15,075 nt of DNA, taken from Actinomycetes bacterium (GTDB lineage: Bacteria; Actinomycetota; Actinomycetes; Mycobacteriales; Mycobacteriaceae). Under the pieces are notes generated by a model. The model was not told the origin of the DNA. It was given only the letters and a program-made list of their open reading frames with translations, and made no database searches. The stretch lies in contig JAEZIA010000132.1 of NCBI GenBank assembly GCA_023416315.1, positions 1 to 15,075 of the forward strand, read 5' to 3'. Shown here piece by piece: positions 12,428 through 15,075 of the stretch. The position numbers were made by a program, and so were the translations under genes. Each line of letters starts with the position of its first letter. Position 1 is the first letter of the stretch.

Positions 12428-14647
12428 ATGAGCCGCACCGCTTTGCGTATCTGCCCGCTGTGCGAGGCCACCTGCGGGATGGTCCTCACCATTGACGACG
12501 ACCGGGTCAGCGCCGCGCGCGGCGACCGGGACGACGTCTTCAGCCACGGCTTCATCTGCCCGAAGGGTGCCAGCTTCCCGGAATTGGACAACGACCCCGA
12601 CCGGTTGCAGAACCCGCTGGTCCGCCGTAACGGAGAACTGGTCGAGACCACCTGGGCCGAGGCGTTCGCCGCGGCGGCCGAGGGCTTGCAGCGGGTCATT
12701 GCCGATACCGGCGGTTCCTCGGTCGCGGTGTACCTGGGCAACCCGAACGCGCACACGATCGCCGGGTCGCTCTACGGCCCCGTCGTGATCAAGTCGCTGG
12801 GCACCCGGCAGGTGTACTCGGCCAGCACGTTGGATCAGATGCCCAAGCACGTCTCCTGCGGTTACCTGTTCGGCAATCCGGTGGCCTTCACACTTCCCGA
12901 CCTGGACCGCACTGATTATCTCGTGGTGATGGGCGCAAATCCGTTGGTGTCCAACGGTTCTCTGGCTACGGCGGCGGATTTCCCCGGTAAGCTCAAGGCA
13001 CTGCGCCGCCGCGGCGGCAAGCTGGTGGTGATCGATCCCAACCGGACCCGCACCGCGGAACTGGCCGACCGTCACCTCGCGCCCCGCCCGGGCACCGATG
13101 CCGCGCTGCTGTTCGCGGTCGCCCACGTGCTGTTCGACGAGGATCTGGTGGAGCTGGGCGGGCTGGCCGAGCACGTCAGCGGGTTGGAGCGGGTGCGGGC
13201 GGCAGCGCTGGAGTTCCCGCCGGAGGCGGTGGCCGAGTACTGCGGGTTGGATGCCGACGAAATCCGAGCGCTGGCACGGGAACTCGCGGCGGCCCCGAGT
13301 GCCGCGGTTTACGGCCGGATCGGTACCTCTACGGTCGGGTTCGGCACGTTGACCAGTTGGCTGGTGGACGTGGTGAACATTCTGACCGGCAATCTGGACC
13401 GGCCCGGCGGCGTGATGTTCGCGCACTCGCCGATCGCCGGGGCTCCTCGGCCGCCGCGACCAGGGCGGGGTTTCACGACCGGCCGCTGGCGCAGCCGGGT
13501 GTCCGGCCATGCCGAGGTGCTCTCCGAAATGCCCGCGGTCGCACTGGCCGAAGAGATCGAAACACCCGGCGACGGCCAGATCCGGGCGCTGATCACGATC
13601 GCGGGCAACCCGGTGCTGTCGGCCCCGGACGGTGCCCGGCTCGCCGATGCCCTCGGCCGTGTCGGCTTTATGGTGTCGGTCGATCCGTATCTCAACGAGA
13701 CCACCCGGCACGCCGACGTCATCCTGCCGCCGCCACCGCCTTCTCGCGCAGCGCATTACGATCTCGCGCTCAGTGGGGCCGCGGTGCGCAACAACGCCAG
13801 GTACTCCCCGCCGGTGCTGCCGCTGCCCGACGGCAGGCCCGACGAGTGCGAGATCCTGGCCCGGCTGGCGTTGATCGTGCTCGGGATGGGCCCCGATGCC
13901 GACCCCAAGCTGGTGGACGACCAGGTGATCGCGACGACGTTGGCCAAGGAGGTCGCCGACGAGCACTCCCCGGTCGCCGGGCGCTCCGTCGAGGAACTGA
14001 CCGCGATGCTGCCCGAGGGCCGCGGGTACGAGCGGCGTCTGGACATGATGCTGCGACTCGGCCCGTTCGGCGACGCCTTCGGCGCCAACCCGGACGGGCT
14101 CACCCTGCAGCGGCTGAAAGACGCGCCGCACGGGGTGGACCTCGGCGCGTTGACCCCACGGATTCCCGAGTTGCTCCGGACACCCTCGGGCACAATCGAA
14201 TTGGATCCGGATCCGATACTGGCCGACATTCCCCGCCTGCAGGCCGCGCTGACATCACAGGCGGGATTCCTGCTGATCGGCCGTCGGCATCTGCGGTCGA
14301 ACAACAGCTGGATGCACAACCTGCCCGCGCTGTCCGGCGGGTCCAATCGCTGCACCCTGCAGATCCATCCCGACGACGCCGCACGCCTTGGTCTCGACGA
14401 GTTGGCCCTGGTCACCGGCCCTGGCGGGAAACTCGAAGTGCCCGTTGAGATCACCGATGCGATCCGGCCCGGTGTGGTGTCACTGCCGCACGGGTGGGGC
14501 CACACCGAGCCCGGCACCCGGATGCAGGTGGCGGCTCAGCATCCCGGGGTGAACGTCAACAACCTCAACGACGGCACACTGCTCGATCCGCTGTCGGGGA
14601 CCGCGGTGCTCAACGGGCTGCCGGTGGAGGTAACGCCCGCAGGCTAG
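12428..14647 (+). CDS. Molybdopterin oxidoreductase, Rv0197-like
   Basis: A 739-residue enzyme of the DMSO-reductase/formate dehydrogenase-like superfamily. The N-terminal [4Fe-4S] motif is C9-x2-C12-x3-C16-x27-C44 (CPLCEATC and FICPKG). A molybdopterin-binding domain fills about 50-590, with GANPLVSNGS and the conserved TIAGNPVLSAPDG. The dinucleotide-binding domain (PF01568) is at about 615-735, with IGRRHLRSNNSWMHNLP and LPHGWGHTEPG. At the place where formate dehydrogenase has its Sec/Cys ligand after VD, this protein has STLDQMPKH: Gln137, with the nearest Cys at 144. There is no twin-arginine signal. Orthologue assignment to Rv0197 is by family and gene region. The ATG at 12428 has a weak ribosome site; in-frame GTG at 12419 and TTG at 12392 are alternatives. 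The substrate is unknown. Confidence 0.9.
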   Translation: MSRTALRICPLCEATCGMVLTIDDDRVSAARGDRDDVFSHGFICPKGASFPELDNDPDRLQNPLVRRNGELVETTWAEAFAAAAEGLQRVIADTGGSSVAVYLGNPNAHTIAGSLYGPVVIKSLGTRQVYSASTLDQMPKHVSCGYLFGNPVAFTLPDLDRTDYLVVMGANPLVSNGSLATAADFPGKLKALRRRGGKLVVIDPNRTRTAELADRHLAPRPGTDAALLFAVAHVLFDEDLVELGGLAEHVSGLERVRAAALEFPPEAVAEYCGLDADEIRALARELAAAPSAAVYGRIGTSTVGFGTLTSWLVDVVNILTGNLDRPGGVMFAHSPIAGAPRPPRPGRGFTTGRWRSRVSGHAEVLSEMPAVALAEEIETPGDGQIRALITIAGNPVLSAPDGARLADALGRVGFMVSVDPYLNETTRHADVILPPPPPSRAAHYDLALSGAAVRNNARYSPPVLPLPDGRPDECEILARLALIVLGMGPDADPKLVDDQVIATTLAKEVADEHSPVAGRSVEELTAMLPEGRGYERRLDMMLRLGPFGDAFGANPDGLTLQRLKDAPHGVDLGALTPRIPELLRTPSGTIELDPDPILADIPRLQAALTSQAGFLLIGRRHLRSNNSWMHNLPALSGGSNRCTLQIHPDDAARLGLDELALVTGPGGKLEVPVEITDAIRPGVVSLPHGWGHTEPGTRMQVAAQHPGVNVNNLNDGTLLDPLSGTAVLNGLPVEVTPAG

Positions 14648-15075
14648 TACAGCAGCTTGCGAATGCTGTCCTCGCTGTAGCGTTCCTCGAGTTCGGCCTC
14701 GCTCCAGTCGTACCGCAGCGCCTTGGCCAGCTGCGCCACGCTGGGCAGTGCGGTCGGATTCCACGTGTCCGGCTTCCAGGTATCCGAGCGGAGGAACGCC
14801 TTGGAGCAGTGGAAGAACACCTCCTCGACGTCCACTTCCAGCGCCAGCAGTGGCCGTTTGCCCTTCACCGCCATGACATCGAAGTAGTCGGCGTCGGCGA
14901 GGATGCGGGCCCGCCCGTTGATCCGCAGCGTGTCACCGCGCCCCGGGATCACGAACAGGGTTCCGACCTGGGGACGTCGCAGCACGTTGCGGTACCCGTC
15001 GAGGCGGTTGTTGCCCGGGCGGTCGGGGATGGCGATCGTCCGGTCGTCGATCACATGGACGAAGCCCGCCGGATC
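14644..15075 (-). CDS. PPOX-fold FMN protein (pyridoxamine oxidase family), N-terminus missing
   Basis: The frame is open to the right edge, so the gene starts beyond the window; 143 C-terminal residues are visible. IPDRPGNNRLDGYRNVL followed by VGTLFVIPGRGDTLRINGRA is typical of the split beta-barrel PPOX family with bound FMN, closest in pattern to the DR_2398-type probable FMN enzymes. The C-terminal part, with CSKAFLRSDTWKPDTWNP, also fits. The GTG at 15054 is an internal codon. Its TAG stop overlaps the stop of the molybdopterin gene by four bases, in the palindrome CTAG. The substrate is unknown; many relatives reduce quinones or act on heme or flavins. Confidence 0.85.
   Translation of the reverse strand, partial: DPAGFVHVIDDRTIAIPDRPGNNRLDGYRNVLRRPQVGTLFVIPGRGDTLRINGRARILADADYFDVMAVKGKRPLLALEVDVEEVFFHCSKAFLRSDTWKPDTWNPTALPSVAQLAKALRYDWSEAELEERYSEDSIRKLLY

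Noticed and set aside
11648..14131. Very long open frame (827 codons) on the minus strand opposite the IclR and molybdopterin genes.
   Set aside because: It is composed of Arg/Gly/Gln/His-rich low-complexity sequence with no recognisable motif, and covers two genes with clear family motifs. High GC makes such shadow frames common.

Overview
This is a GC-rich actinobacterial window, most likely from a Mycobacterium/Mycolicibacterium species. The clues are a gene order matching the M. tuberculosis block Rv0189c-Rv0192 (ilvD, RicR-type copper repressor, MFS protein, L,D-transpeptidase, from memory), a secreted protein resembling the PE-PPE C-terminal domain, an Rv0197-like molybdopterin oxidoreductase, and several apparently leaderless promoters with TANNNT -10 boxes. 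The window is packed with genes: no gene-free stretch reaches 300 bases, and I see no tRNA, rRNA, CRISPR array or insertion sequence.

Layout. 1-1029 (+): an MFS transporter cut by the left edge, overlapping tail-to-tail by 35 bp with the next gene. 995-3595 (-): an envelope pair, a lipoprotein-like-tailed L,D-transpeptidase followed 57 bp downstream by a membrane-anchored alpha/beta hydrolase. 3741-5935 (-): a copper-type cluster, a DUF305 lipoprotein directly abutting a RicR/CsoR-family repressor, then an MFS transporter. 5936-6014: a compact divergent promoter region with a CsoR-type palindrome. 6015-7712 (+): ilvD. 7713-7791: a strong imperfect inverted repeat between convergent genes. 7792-9288 (-): a secreted PE-PPE-like protein. 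9395-11518 (-): a two-gene operon, a berberine-bridge-type FAD oxidase and a DAPG/phloretin-hydrolase-like C-C hydrolase. 11561/11606-12367 (+): a divergent IclR regulator, followed by a molybdopterin oxidoreductase (12428-14647). 14644-15075 (-): a PPOX-fold FMN protein cut by the right edge.

How the genes may work together. The RicR palindrome sits in the core promoter of the DUF305-ricR operon and only 10 bp from the ilvD -35 box. This suggests a self-regulated copper buffer operon next to the gene for a copper-sensitive iron-sulfur dehydratase. The FAD oxidase, C-C hydrolase and divergent IclR regulator look like an inducible aromatic (acylphenol or flavonoid-type) catabolic unit; the molybdenum enzyme may be part of it or just a neighbour. 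Both ideas are inferences from sequence and gene order.
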